Below are positions 34,601-39,462 of a stretch of DNA of 64,000 nt, in pieces. The first letter of the stretch is position 1. Each line of letters starts with the position of its first letter. Under the pieces are notes generated by a model. It did not search any database, had not been told where the DNA came from, and was given only the letters and a program-made list of their open reading frames with translations. This DNA comes from Ashinkailepas kermadecensis (taxonomy: Eukaryota; Arthropoda; Thecostraca; Neolepadidae), in assembly GCA_034440615.1 (NCBI GenBank), contig JAOTOM010005143.1:242001-306000 (forward strand), given 5' to 3'. A program made the position numbers and the translations under genes.

Positions 34601-35131
34601 AACCAAGGTTGGATCCTTCTCTTCAAGTGATGATCAATTTCAGAGATCCATGGGTACCCTCGGGCCTCGACCTGTTCTTGACTGATACTCTGGGTGGGTG
34701 ACTTCCCCAGTGAAAGGCCTCACCAACGCTGGCGGTTGTGAGCACATCATGTCTCCACGCATGTTTCGAGCATATTATGAAAATGTGTCTTTTTTCCATG
34801 GAGCAGTGATGGGCGATTTATTGCTCATGGGCAGAAGAGGCAGTTCCCCGTCCCCTCCCTCACCAACCATCCAGACACAGAAGAGCACACGTACAGAGAG
34901 TGTGCAGTGTCATTGTCAGTAGGCTAAGTCTAACTGATCTGGTGAAGTGATGTGTATATATAATGAAAATGGAAGTCGGCGCCCGCATTGCACAACTGAC
35001 AGCGTATGACCGCACATGCGCAGACGGCTATCCTACTGCTGCGCATCGACGACATCGTGTCTGGTCTGAAGAAGAAGGGAGATGGCGGCACTGCGGCACC
35101 GGACGCCGGACAAGGTCCCATGGAGGGCTAA
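6475..35131 (+). CDS. CCT3: T-complex protein 1 subunit gamma (CCT3), ten exons, 5' incomplete
   Basis: CCT3 is one of eight subunits of the cytosolic TRiC/CCT double-ring chaperonin, which folds actin, tubulin and other proteins using ATP. Exons are 6475-6536, 6873-7049, 22140-22294, 23105-23291, 25226-25375, 25882-26040, 28616-28759, 31710-32064, 34218-34333 and 35024-35131. Every junction is GT-AG and the phases join without a break. Together they give about 536 residues; the family is usually about 545. Group II chaperonin motifs appear in order: [24 protein letters not shown] (nucleotide site), [14 protein letters not shown] (apical domain), [10 protein letters not shown], and the gamma-typical WGVNGETG and [10 protein letters not shown] near the C-terminus. 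Only the initiating exon (about 10 residues) is missing. The reading frame looks intact and most coding exons are GC-rich. Introns range from 336 bp to 15.1 kb. Confidence 0.97.
6873..7049 (+). CDS. CCT3: CCT3 exon 3 (equatorial domain, LGP and TNDG motifs)
   Basis: 59 codons, phase 0 at both ends. It begins [15 protein letters not shown] and ends IARTQDEE before donor GTGAGC. It contains the chaperonin LGP and [12 protein letters not shown] motifs that contact ATP phosphates. The last 15 coding bases and the donor reappear at 7728-7757. Confidence 0.97.
7076..7116. repeat. (TA)n microsatellite
   Basis: About 40 bp of alternating TA just inside CCT3 intron 3. It directly precedes copy 2 of repeat family C. 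Confidence 0.95.
7117..7568 (+). repeat. Dispersed repeat family C, copy 2
   Basis: Homologous to 2939-3386 and 19153-19620 (shared anchor ATAGGGTGGAATATACCAC). It lies between two (TA)n tracts inside CCT3 intron 3, which suggests insertion into a TA microsatellite. Confidence 0.7.
7568..7627. repeat. (TA)n microsatellite
   Basis: About 60 bp of alternating TA following repeat C. With 7076-7116 it may be one tract split by the repeat insertion. Confidence 0.95.
7629..7880 (+). repeat. Diverged tandem duplication (~157 bp) including an exon 3 donor copy
   Basis: The block beginning TTGGGCGCTAGATGGAAG (about 7630) is repeated at about 7787 as TTGGGCGCTAGATAGAAG. Both blocks later contain GAACATTAA/AAACATTAATGAC. 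Between them lies a near copy of the CCT3 exon 3 end plus donor (7728-7757). The duplicated unit therefore once started inside the exon. Confidence 0.7.
7728..7757 (+). pseudogene. Copy of the CCT3 exon 3 end and its 5' splice site
   Basis: Reads ACTCAGGATGAAGAG followed by GTGAGCACATGCC. The real junction at 7035-7062 reads ACTCAGGACGAGGAG followed by GTGAGCACATGCC. The two differences are silent (TQDEE in both). The similarity continues weakly into the intron (CAGTCCAGACACA versus CAGTTCAGCCACA). It has no acceptor of its own that I can see. Confidence 0.8.
8474..8489 (+). pseudogene. Copy of the CCT3 exon 2 acceptor and first bases
   Basis: TTCAGGCCAAAATAC here is identical to the exon 2 acceptor region at 6470-6484. 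The following bases differ but both reach GTGGG. The identical run is short, so it is only suggestive on its own. Confidence 0.45.
8490..9467. other. CCT3 intron 3, no feature recognised
   Basis: Moderate-GC intronic DNA. Small open frames on both strands (for example 8986-9318) show no motif I can name. Confidence 0.4.
9468..10405 (+). mobile_element. TTAA-flanked TIR element, family A copy 1
   Basis: It begins TTAACACGCGCACTGGAGG and ends CCTCCAGGGCGCGTGTTAA, so the termini are inverted repeats at TTAA sites, as in piggyBac-type elements. The copies at 15479-16374 and (inverted) 54926-55891 share the whole interior, including GCCCGACGGAKCAGTCGGGC and the GACCTGAGGTCA block. No transposase is encoded. 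Sub-terminal G/C homopolymer runs flank AATCCGCCC at both ends. Confidence 0.85.
10672..10836 (+). mobile_element. tRNA-derived SINE, second type
   Basis: The tRNA-like head has A-box TAGCTTAGTGG (10683) and B-box GGTTCGATTCC (about 10727). The tail contains the hairpin GGCGACGC...GCGTCGTAAAG and then CACAACCATCACAAC. The target duplication is CAAAAGAATTTG (10660-10671) / CAAAAGAGTTTG (10837-10848). The head differs from the 3494 SINE but the tail is of the same design. Confidence 0.85.
10849..13283. other. CCT3 intron 3, mostly unique sequence
   Basis: No gene is recognised. Short direct repeats around 12440-12590 (unit with TTAGTTTATGTCGGTGTYGG, roughly 30-60 bp) are visible. At 12164, CAGTGGCGGATCCAGAG resembles the terminus of the hAT-like MITE at 57528, but I found no partner end. 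Confidence 0.45.
13284..13605. repeat. 80-bp GC-rich tandem repeat, four units, one CRE per unit
   Basis: GTGACGTCAC recurs at 13284, 13364, 13444 and 13524, exactly 80 bp apart. Each unit also has GCCGTCAGCTGACGAG-like and CACCCACCCGCTGCA segments. The palindrome TGACGTCA is the consensus CREB/ATF site. Open frames through the array are repeat artefacts. Confidence 0.9.
13606..13990 (+). pseudogene. Possible LTR-retrotransposon gag/protease remnant
   Basis: At 13656-13697 the translation [14 protein letters not shown] fits a Gag-type CCHC knuckle (C-x2-C-x4-H-x4-C). About 170 bp downstream, in another frame from 13867, [20 protein letters not shown] resembles the retropepsin active-site region, with DIG in place of DTG. 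Frames are broken between the two and no LTR or reverse transcriptase is seen nearby. This is a tentative reading from two motifs. Confidence 0.35.
14430..15310. repeat. 26-bp minisatellite, about 33 units
   Basis: The consensus unit is about GCATGTGGAAAGCCTGCAG followed by TTTGTGA, with units drifting slightly in length. Because 26 is not a multiple of 3 and the unit lacks minus-strand stops, all three minus frames stay open for up to 233 codons and read the same peptide cycle (…[16 protein letters not shown]…). I treat these frames as non-coding. Confidence 0.92.
15479..16374 (+). mobile_element. TTAA-flanked TIR element, family A copy 2
   Basis: Starts TTAACACGCGCACTGGAAG and ends CTCCAGGGCGCGTGTTAA. 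Its interior is colinear with 9468-10405. It has no coding capacity. It lies in the same intron and orientation as copy 1. Confidence 0.85.
16375..19152. other. CCT3 intron 3, no gene recognised
   Basis: Apart from a three-unit repeat (16995-17125) and an (ACAT)n-rich stretch around 18205-18330, I see no structured feature. Open frames here are short and lack recognisable motifs. Confidence 0.4.
16995..17125. repeat. Three-unit tandem repeat
   Basis: The segment GCCACTAAGGCGAAAACT occurs at about 17004, 17052 and 17106 (last as GCCACTAAGGTGAAAACT), with GAATGTARCCGCC joining the units. Confidence 0.8.
19153..19620 (+). repeat. Dispersed repeat family C, copy 3
   Basis: Homologous to 2939-3386 and 7117-7568, same orientation, ending CACACCTAACGAAAAACCATT. 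No coding content. Confidence 0.7.
20315..20368 (+). mobile_element. Mini-retroposon (54 bp) with target duplication
   Basis: Begins ATGGGCGCTGCATGACC and ends AATAACCAACC. It is flanked by the 15-bp repeat CAAGTCACATAATTG (20300-20314, 20369-20383). The stem GGGCGC/GCGCCT encloses an ATGACC-containing loop. It is the same family as 20673, 29864, 45315 and 51962. Confidence 0.85.
20490..20800. repeat. CACTGTACCCCACACTA-type simple tandem repeat
   Basis: Degenerate repeats of CACTGTACCCCACACTACAC. The array is interrupted by a mini-retroposon at 20673-20741. Confidence 0.85.
20673..20741 (+). mobile_element. Mini-retroposon with (AATC)n tail
   Basis: The core ATGGGCGCCAAATGACC...GCGCCCTTAA is followed by AATAATCAATCAATC. 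It is flanked by ACACTGTACCCC (20660 and 20742), although the host sequence is itself repetitive. Confidence 0.7.
21560..22060. repeat. Degenerate ~150-bp tandem repeat before CCT3 exon 4
   Basis: The longest repeated segment contains TGGGAGGTCTGGGGAATCAC and TCATCTGACCTGGACGTAAC, at about 21820-21910 and 21945-22030. Older copies with 'CTGACCTGA' and 'CGTGCYTCCATCT' lie upstream. It has a faint resemblance to the exon 4 acceptor region. Confidence 0.75.
22140..22294 (+). CDS. CCT3: CCT3 exon 4 (GDGTTS nucleotide-binding motif)
   Basis: The acceptor is GCCCTCAG and the donor GTAGGC. It starts [15 protein letters not shown] and ends DEQL plus two bases (AG). It holds the universal chaperonin GDGTT motif whose Asp is needed for ATP hydrolysis. 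Intron 3 before it is 15,090 bp, the longest in the gene. Confidence 0.97.
23105..23291 (+). CDS. CCT3: CCT3 exon 5 (equatorial to intermediate domain)
   Basis: One base completes the Ser codon from exon 4, then [17 protein letters not shown]. The exon ends KRYAKVEK before donor GTACGT. '[15 protein letters not shown]' and '[12 protein letters not shown]' match the gamma subunit. Confidence 0.97.
23974..24438 (+). pseudogene. Decayed LINE reverse-transcriptase fragment
   Basis: The peptide [18 protein letters not shown], then [15 protein letters not shown], fits the N-terminal RT signature (W-K-x-x-x-x-x-x-P...FRPIS...S-K-x-x-E) of non-LTR retrotransposons. Later residues (…[14 protein letters not shown]) are less certain. 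It sits in CCT3 intron 5, just upstream of the minisatellite. It differs from the 37-43 kb LINE. Confidence 0.6.
24491..25225 (+). repeat. Minisatellite built from the CCT3 exon 6 acceptor
   Basis: Units of about 45-60 bp read GCCAGATCCCGGGTGGCACC, then ATTGAGGAGTGATGTGGGCT and GATGTTGCTGTGACC. The CCAG|ATCCCGGGTGGCACCATTGAGGA part is the 3' splice site and first codons of exon 6. I count 14 copies, near 24491, 24546, 24601, 24650, 24705, 24757, 24796, 24845, 24901, 24955, 25007, 25062, 25111 and 25166, ahead of the true junction at 25225/25226. In each, the exon frame reaches TAG or TGA within nine codons. Long minus-strand open frames across it are repeat artefacts. Confidence 0.95.
25226..25375 (+). 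CDS. CCT3: CCT3 exon 6 (intermediate/apical domain)
   Basis: 50 codons, phase 0 to 0: [20 protein letters not shown] to EYKKGESQ, donor GTGAGT. 'DSCVLRGV-x-x-NKDVTHP' is a conserved gamma stretch. Its own acceptor is the last member of a 15-copy array. Confidence 0.97.
25553..25633. repeat. (GGAT)n then (GCAC)n compound microsatellite
   Basis: About eleven GGAT units, then about nine ACGC/GCAC units, in CCT3 intron 6. Confidence 0.95.
25882..26040 (+). CDS. CCT3: CCT3 exon 7 (apical domain)
   Basis: 53 codons from [15 protein letters not shown] to [12 protein letters not shown]; acceptor GTTTCAG, donor GTACGA. It covers the apical-domain helices and the conserved [10 protein letters not shown] segment. 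Confidence 0.97.
26041..28311. other. CCT3 intron 7, mostly featureless
   Basis: It contains one dispersed repeat (26755-27290), and from about 27540 an AT-rich part sharing short blocks (CTCATTTT-like, CCTAACCTAA) with the foldback families. No gene is recognised. Confidence 0.4.
26755..27290 (+). repeat. Dispersed repeat family D, copy 1
   Basis: Shares ACAAGTTTCATGTCGGGACA and, later, GATGCTTGACTGCCGCC and GTCAGGGGCAA with 56820-57190, colinear over about 370-430 bp. No conserved open frame. Confidence 0.75.
28312..28615 (+). repeat. 40-bp minisatellite built from the CCT3 exon 8 acceptor
   Basis: The unit CTCAGGCGGGTATCACCGTC, then CGCTGACTTGTGTCACCGTC, repeats with an exact 40-bp period at 28411, 28451, 28491, 28531 and 28571; 28371 is a diverged CCCAG version. 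Two older units before it have lost the AG. The true junction (CTCAG|GCGGGTATCACGGCC) is the next step at 28611. Each intact decoy translates as AGITVR or a close variant, then TGA. Confidence 0.95.
28616..28759 (+). CDS. CCT3: CCT3 exon 8 (apical domain)
   Basis: 48 codons, phase 0 to 0: [20 protein letters not shown] to AGLFEIKK; donor GTGCGT. It contains the invariant '[21 protein letters not shown]' block of CCT gamma. Confidence 0.97.
28919..29030 (+). mobile_element. Truncated SINE of the 3494 type
   Basis: Retains CGTCTCACAATCGAAAGATT, CGCCCGCGACCAATCGGCGT and a shortened tail CTCAACGGTCGCGTGTCGTA. The A-box half is missing and internal deletions are visible. Confidence 0.7.
29095..29640. 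repeat. Tandem repeat (~80 bp) in CCT3 intron 8 with an embedded SINE
   Basis: Units contain TCCGTGGACTCTCGTGTTCA, TTGACCACCCACTGCGCCCG and GTGATATAAGGCTCCTTGTT. A SINE of the 3494 type occupies about 29402-29545 (B-box GGTTCGAATCT) between units. Confidence 0.85.
29402..29545 (+). mobile_element. tRNA-derived SINE inside the tandem repeat
   Basis: Reads GGCTCGTCTCGCGATCGAAA, the B-box GGTTCGAATCT, GGCCCGCGACCCAATCGGCG, then the hairpin tail ending GTCGACGTGTCGTAAC and ACCAATAACCACCCAC. The A-box region is lacking. Confidence 0.75.
29864..29919 (+). mobile_element. Mini-retroposon (56 bp) with target duplication
   Basis: Core TGGGCGCAAAATGACCAATG, then GTCGACGCGCCCTAAAGC, with a CCACCACCAC tail. 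Flanked by CAATACAGACCTGA at 29850-29863 and 29920-29933. Stem GGGCGC/GCGCCC. Confidence 0.88.
29934..31709. other. CCT3 intron 8, no gene recognised
   Basis: Apparently unique sequence. A short direct repeat (CGACCAAATGGTACAACTTC, twice near 30800-30842) is the only structure noticed. Confidence 0.4.
31710..32064 (+). CDS. CCT3: CCT3 exon 9 (apical to equatorial domain, GGGA motif)
   Basis: The longest exon: 118 codons plus one base. It starts [19 protein letters not shown] and ends LRAKHAA+G before donor GTGAGA. It contains [10 protein letters not shown] (nucleotide-contacting GGG), [18 protein letters not shown] and NCGASTIR. Strongly GC-rich. Confidence 0.98.
32101..32640 (+). repeat. 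~30-bp minisatellite built from the CCT3 exon 10 acceptor, part 1
   Basis: The consensus TTCACAGATGGTAACTGTGT, then GGTGTGTGGC, repeats at least a dozen times with drift. CACAG|ATGGTAACT matches the true exon 10 acceptor CTCAG|ATGGTAACT (34213-34226). The exon frame through the array is partly open and reads a 10-residue cycle ([10 protein letters not shown]). It starts only about 40 bp after the exon 9 donor. Confidence 0.88.
32641..34075. other. Unique sequence splitting the exon 10 acceptor array
   Basis: About 1.4 kb without the repeat; no gene or transposon signature is recognised. It may be an insertion, but no target duplication was found. Confidence 0.4.
34076..34217 (+). repeat. Exon 10 acceptor minisatellite, part 2 (degenerate)
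   Basis: Units GTGTGGCTTTCAGAAGATG, GTGGCTTCAGTGATGGTAGC and TTTACAGGTGGCAACTGTGC resemble the 32101-32640 array and run directly into the true acceptor. Confidence 0.75.
34218..34333 (+). CDS. CCT3: CCT3 exon 10 (equatorial domain, WGVNGETG)
   Basis: Two bases complete an Asp codon (G|AT), then [20 protein letters not shown] to TVKTAVE; donor [14 protein letters not shown] and 'DM-x-E-L-x-I-WEPL-x-VK-x-QT' are hallmarks of CCT gamma. Confidence 0.97.
34371..34450. repeat. ~24-bp tandem repeat after the exon 10 donor
   Basis: CCCGACGTCATGCCGCCCATTT occurs about three and a half times, one copy shortened. Confidence 0.85.
35024..35131 (+). CDS. CCT3: CCT3 exon 11 (C-terminus and stop)
   Basis: 35 codons and [23 protein letters not shown] to GPMEG. 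The acceptor is GCGCAG. A Gly/Ala-rich flexible tail after the last helix is normal for CCT subunits. The last 55 bases are duplicated immediately downstream. Confidence 0.97.
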   Translation, partial: TAILLLRIDDIVSGLKKKGDGGTAAPDAGQGPMEG

Positions 35132-35264
35132 GGGAGATGGCGGCACTGCGGCACCGGACGCCGGACAAGGTCCCATGGAGGGCTAAGGGGCCAGCTCGTC
35201 TGTGTTACAGCGGACGCCGGACAAGGTCCCATGGAGGGCTAAGCGGCCAGCTCGTCTGTTACAG
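35077..35264 (+). repeat. Tandem duplication of the CCT3 C-terminal codons and stop
   Basis: 35077-35131 (coding) and 35132-35186 are identical 55-bp copies. A third, partial copy starts CGGACGCCGGACAAGGTCCC at 35211. The last two copies are each followed by GGCCAGCTCGTCTGT...TTACAG. The copies lie in the 3' UTR after the first in-frame TAA. Confidence 0.95.
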
Positions 35265-35509
35265 CGCCACTTCTGTCCCTCACATGCGACGCTCTCCAAT
35301 TCTGCGTTTGTATTGTAATTTGAAATTCATTAATGTTTCGCCGAATACACTGCAATAACAGTCTTTTTGGTTGTGAGGTGAAATTGTGTTTGTGTTTCTC
35401 TGTGGTTCACTGGCCACTGTTGCACTGAGTGGCGCCTAACGTTATCCCGGGTATCACCTAAATCCTAAGCCCAAACATGCAAAGAATACATGATGCCTTG
35501 GGCTCATGG

Positions 35510-36210
35510 AGGCTCCCATCCTCTCCAGGCCACTCTCAGTCCACCTCTGTCCTCTTCCCACTTCTTTCTTTCTCTCATTATCTCCAACTACCCTCTTCAT
35601 TCCTCCATCCCCTGCCACCATACATCATGCCTTCTATCATGTGTCTCTTCCTTTCTGCTTACCCCTATCCACCCTTCTCTTTCCCAAACTCTGCTTACCA
35701 TATACCCTCTCAACTGCTCGCATTTGCTTTCCTTCTGCCTCCCTCCCACACTTATCCTGTTCTGTCCTCACATCAGCTTCCTTCTACCGTGGCCCCTCCT
35801 TGACCTACATTGTTTCTCCTACAGTCTCCGTCTCTTCTACTCCATCTCACTGCCTTTCCTAACTTGTTCCTCCCACATTCATCCCCTACCTCATCCCTCA
35901 TCCCTCCCTCCCTTTCTACCCTCTCCTGCCTTACTTCTTTCTCTCCTACCCTCCATCTCTTCCTGCCTGATGCACATACTTAAACGCTCAATTCCTCGCA
36001 CTTTTTTCCTATTCTGCATTTCGTTGCTCTCTCTCTCGCCCCCATTTTCATCCACTTCATATCCCTCCCGCTGTCCTCGGAAGAGTGGGCGTTGAGAGTC
36101 CATTCGTCTCACCTTGTGCTCTCTACCACTCATATTCTCCTTTCTTGTCCAATTTTCAACAATTTCCCTCTCGCACTCATCTCTTTCCCACAATGTCACT
36201 CATACTCTGC
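35510..36210. repeat. Pyrimidine-rich tract downstream of CCT3
   Basis: About 700 bp consisting mostly of C and T on the + strand (runs such as CTCCCTCCCTTTCTACCCTC). Overlapping open frames are low-complexity artefacts. No polyadenylation signal was identified with confidence between 35265 and here. Confidence 0.8.
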
Positions 36211-37239
36211 CGCCCGCGTTTCCTCCTTTTCATGTCTAGTTCCTCCCGCATAGGCGATGTGCATTTCTGGCTTAGGATATGTACTTACAGATTCCGAAGG
36301 AAGTGGATCCGAGGATCCGGGGTCTCGATGCTAGATTTTTTTTTGTGAGGAAAAGCGGGCCGGTTCGAAATAGTGGCTGGAATTCGGTGGGTTAAACTAT
36401 ATGTGGGTAGAACAAGTCTCCTTCGCAAAATCCGCCCTCCCCTGCGGTGACGGATCCTGGGTACATGCCGCCGCCCCCCCCCCTCCCGGCAGACATGCGG
36501 CGCCCCTTCATAGTTTACTGCAGCGGCTGACTACCGCTGCGAACTAACGGGCGCGTTTTCCGAATGGGAAGTTTTGAACGCTCCCTGTCTTGGGATTTTG
36601 TGTTATCTGGCAACTTGGAAGTTGTGATCATGAGATGCTATGATCATGGGGCGTTATGGATGTCGCCCGCGAAGAGGCAGCAGTGTTTCCTTAAAACTGA
36701 ATTCATGTGGTAGCGCTGTTTAACGCATTGACTTATAAATAGCTGCATATAGGTAAATAGTCTAACGTCAGATCACGGCGAGGCATCGACCAGGGGACAG
36801 CGTATCATAACCTCCACAAATTCAACATACCCGAAGCGCTCGTAACCTCCACAGATTCAAGAACTCCATAATTTTATAGAAGCATCACTTCAGATAGCTA
36901 TCGCTAGGTAGCAGCACGGTCTAGGTATTATAACTGCGGATATCGAATGAATGTCATGCGATTTAACGTTGAAGTATACATCACAATATTTCTCACTAGA
37001 TGGCAGGATGTGTTATTGAATACGCGTTTGTGGTGTGCGCGCCTTGGGAACCGGCTGTCGTCCCGTGGGAAGCTGATATGCGCGCAGACAGATAGACATG
37101 TATTAAGGCCATCCACAATTAACTCGTGGCTATTACAGCCTCACGTCATGCAAATAAAAAGAGGTCGGCAGAAGTATCATACATTCAGATATCGTCTACA
37201 AGCAGTCATAAAAGCAGACGCATAAAAAGTGCCTCTACA
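36211..37239. other. Intergenic DNA, no feature recognised
   Basis: No gene is seen. A G/C homopolymer-rich patch lies near 36430-36490. Confidence 0.4.
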
Positions 37240-37618
37240 TCACAGACACACACGAGAATCGGTCGCAGGTAACTTTCTGTTTCAATGGATCGGTGCTAGC
37301 GTTCTCTGAGCGTGACTGCCCCCGCCTCTGACCGATTTTCCCAGCCCTTTGTGTCAAGACACGAAGAGATCCAGGAACCCTAGAGGAGCACTCCTGCGAA
37401 TCTAGAAGGAAAACCTCCCTCACCATATCCCCAACTACTCTGTCTCCCAACTAACCTTTACCGCCCGGAGAAAACCTAACGGTGACGAGCCCACTGTCTT
37501 GGGCCATTGCGGCCGGGGCAGGGACCGAGCGAAAGCTCGGTCCAGGGTGCAACGAATCCGGGTAATTTTTCAGTCAGGAAGGACACATGCGGGGGGCGGG
37601 ACCAAACCCTTACACACC

Positions 37619-39451
37619 ATGGCGTCTGCCGCCAGCACCACACAAGGCACCTACCTAGTTGGTATGTACACAGACACAGGACACAACATCACGCAGGAGT
37701 CTCCTTTCACTATCGAGAGGACACTCAGACACCTTAATTCAACACACTTCAAGGTCCACAAGCATACCACACACATCCTAGTCGAAACACAGAGCAGCGC
37801 GGACACACAAACCCTACTGACCACAGCCACCTTTAACAACCAGCGCTGCTCCTTCACGTTACACCACGCCTTGAACACCAGCCGGGGCTACATTCGCGCC
37901 CCAGAGCTGGATCACTTGCCATTTGACAGCATCGCCGCACTATTCGACGCCTCAGCCCTCCTGAACGCCACAACCACAATCAGCCAACTTAAACGGGAGG
38001 CACGCTCGACTCACAAAATTATACTACTGACCTTCGACTCGCCACACATTCCATCACACGTACACATACACAACAAAACATACGAGGTCCGCCTCTACGT
38101 GCCTCTACCACTACGGTGCCGGTTCTGTCTGCGTTATGGACATGGCGAACGCGCATGCGCGTCACCAACTCCCAGATGCAGCCAGTGCGCCGGTCACCAC
38201 GCGGCATCCGACTGCAACTCTTCCGAAAGGAAGTGTGCATGCTGTGATGGGCCGCACCCCGCCACCGACCCCGGCTGCCCCAAGTGGGCATACGAGAGGG
38301 CGGTGTGCCGGTATGCGGCAACACATCGGGTGCCACATGCAACAGCACGGCAGCACCTACGCCACACCGCCACTGACACTTGCATAGCCACAACTGCACC
38401 TCTCGACACCGCACCTACCGAAGGGCGAAGCTACGCAGCGACGCTCTCCACACCTAAACCCACACCCCCACCAACACCAGCTCCCAGCCACCCAACCACC
38501 CCACCAGCAGCCGGCTCCCGGAGCCCGGCACACCTCCCTTCTCAACGCCCCTCCGACCCCCGTCTCAACCGCCCCACCGATCCCCGACCTCCCCGGCCCA
38601 CCGCCCCTCGACCTCACCGATCACCGCTCCTTCCCACCCCACCCCACCCAGGACCTGGCCTCCTCCCACACCCACTCCACTTCAGACCTGGCCCTTACCC
38701 ACAGCCCCTTCACCCTCGACCCGGCCTCCTCCCACACCATTTCCACCAGCGTCCCGGCATCCCACATCCACCCCACCGAGGAATGGGCCTTCTTCCCCTC
38801 CCACCCCATCTCAGACCCGGCCCATGCCCACCACCATCCCACTATTCACCCCGCCTCATCCCTCCGCCAACACACTTCAGACCCAGACATGGTCCCCACC
38901 CCATCCCCCACGGGTACCCACCCATCCCCCACAGGACCTGGCCTTACCCCTTCGCGTCACCTCCTCGAACCGGCCAGGGCCCACCTCGCCACCCTGAAGC
39001 CTTCCCTCCACTGCCTCCACCAGGGCCTCGGCCACTACCACACCCATCCGGCCGGCCCAAACCAAGGCCACCACAACACCCACCCAGACAACCCTCAAGT
39101 CCACGGCCACCACCTCCTGCCAAACCGAACCTCCCACCACCTCCTGCACACCCACCCAAACCCACTCCAAACCCTCGTCTGAGGCCAGCACTCAGACTGA
39201 ACCTACCACTCCTTCAAAGCCCGTCAAACCCACCACTCCAGACCAACGAATCCCACCCGAACCCACCGCGCCTCCCAAGCGCAAATCACGCCACCACTCT
39301 ACCCAATCACCTCCCAGAACCCGTGCGACCAGGTCCAGGCTACCGCTCCTGCCTGGATCACCTCCCAACCCTCTCTCCGTTCACCGGTTTAACCTTTCTC
39401 CCCAACTCGACACCGACACCACCCCAGTATAGGAACACCAACAGTCACTAA
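37619..39451 (+). CDS. LINE ORF1, Gag-like zinc-knuckle protein
   Basis: The start was chosen at CACCATGG (37619), a strong initiation context; an in-frame ATG at 37499 lies in the leader. The protein is about 610 residues. Near residues 166-220 there are three knuckles: CRFCLRYGHGERAC, CSQCAGHHAASDC and CACCDGPHPATDPGC. These are typical of ORF1 RNA-binding proteins of I/Jockey-type LINEs, which coat the transcript for retrotransposition. After residue about 270 it becomes extremely Pro/His-rich (PPTPAPSHPTTPP-type) to the end. That tail may be natural or may be a repeat-driven frame. This is the only open LINE frame left unbroken. Confidence 0.85.
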   Translation: MASAASTTQGTYLVGMYTDTGHNITQESPFTIERTLRHLNSTHFKVHKHTTHILVETQSSADTQTLLTTATFNNQRCSFTLHHALNTSRGYIRAPELDHLPFDSIAALFDASALLNATTTISQLKREARSTHKIILLTFDSPHIPSHVHIHNKTYEVRLYVPLPLRCRFCLRYGHGERACASPTPRCSQCAGHHAASDCNSSERKCACCDGPHPATDPGCPKWAYERAVCRYAATHRVPHATARQHLRHTATDTCIATTAPLDTAPTEGRSYAATLSTPKPTPPPTPAPSHPTTPPAAGSRSPAHLPSQRPSDPRLNRPTDPRPPRPTAPRPHRSPLLPTPPHPGPGLLPHPLHFRPGPYPQPLHPRPGLLPHHFHQRPGIPHPPHRGMGLLPLPPHLRPGPCPPPSHYSPRLIPPPTHFRPRHGPHPIPHGYPPIPHRTWPYPFASPPRTGQGPPRHPEAFPPLPPPGPRPLPHPSGRPKPRPPQHPPRQPSSPRPPPPAKPNLPPPPAHPPKPTPNPRLRPALRLNLPLLQSPSNPPLQTNESHPNPPRLPSANHATTLPNHLPEPVRPGPGYRSCLDHLPTLSPFTGLTFLPNSTPTPPQYRNTNSH

Positions 39452-39462
39452 GCGCGTTTGAC

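Noticed and set aside
35477..36199. Overlapping open frames up to 201 codons
   Set aside because: Low-complexity pyrimidine tract; composition alone keeps frames open.
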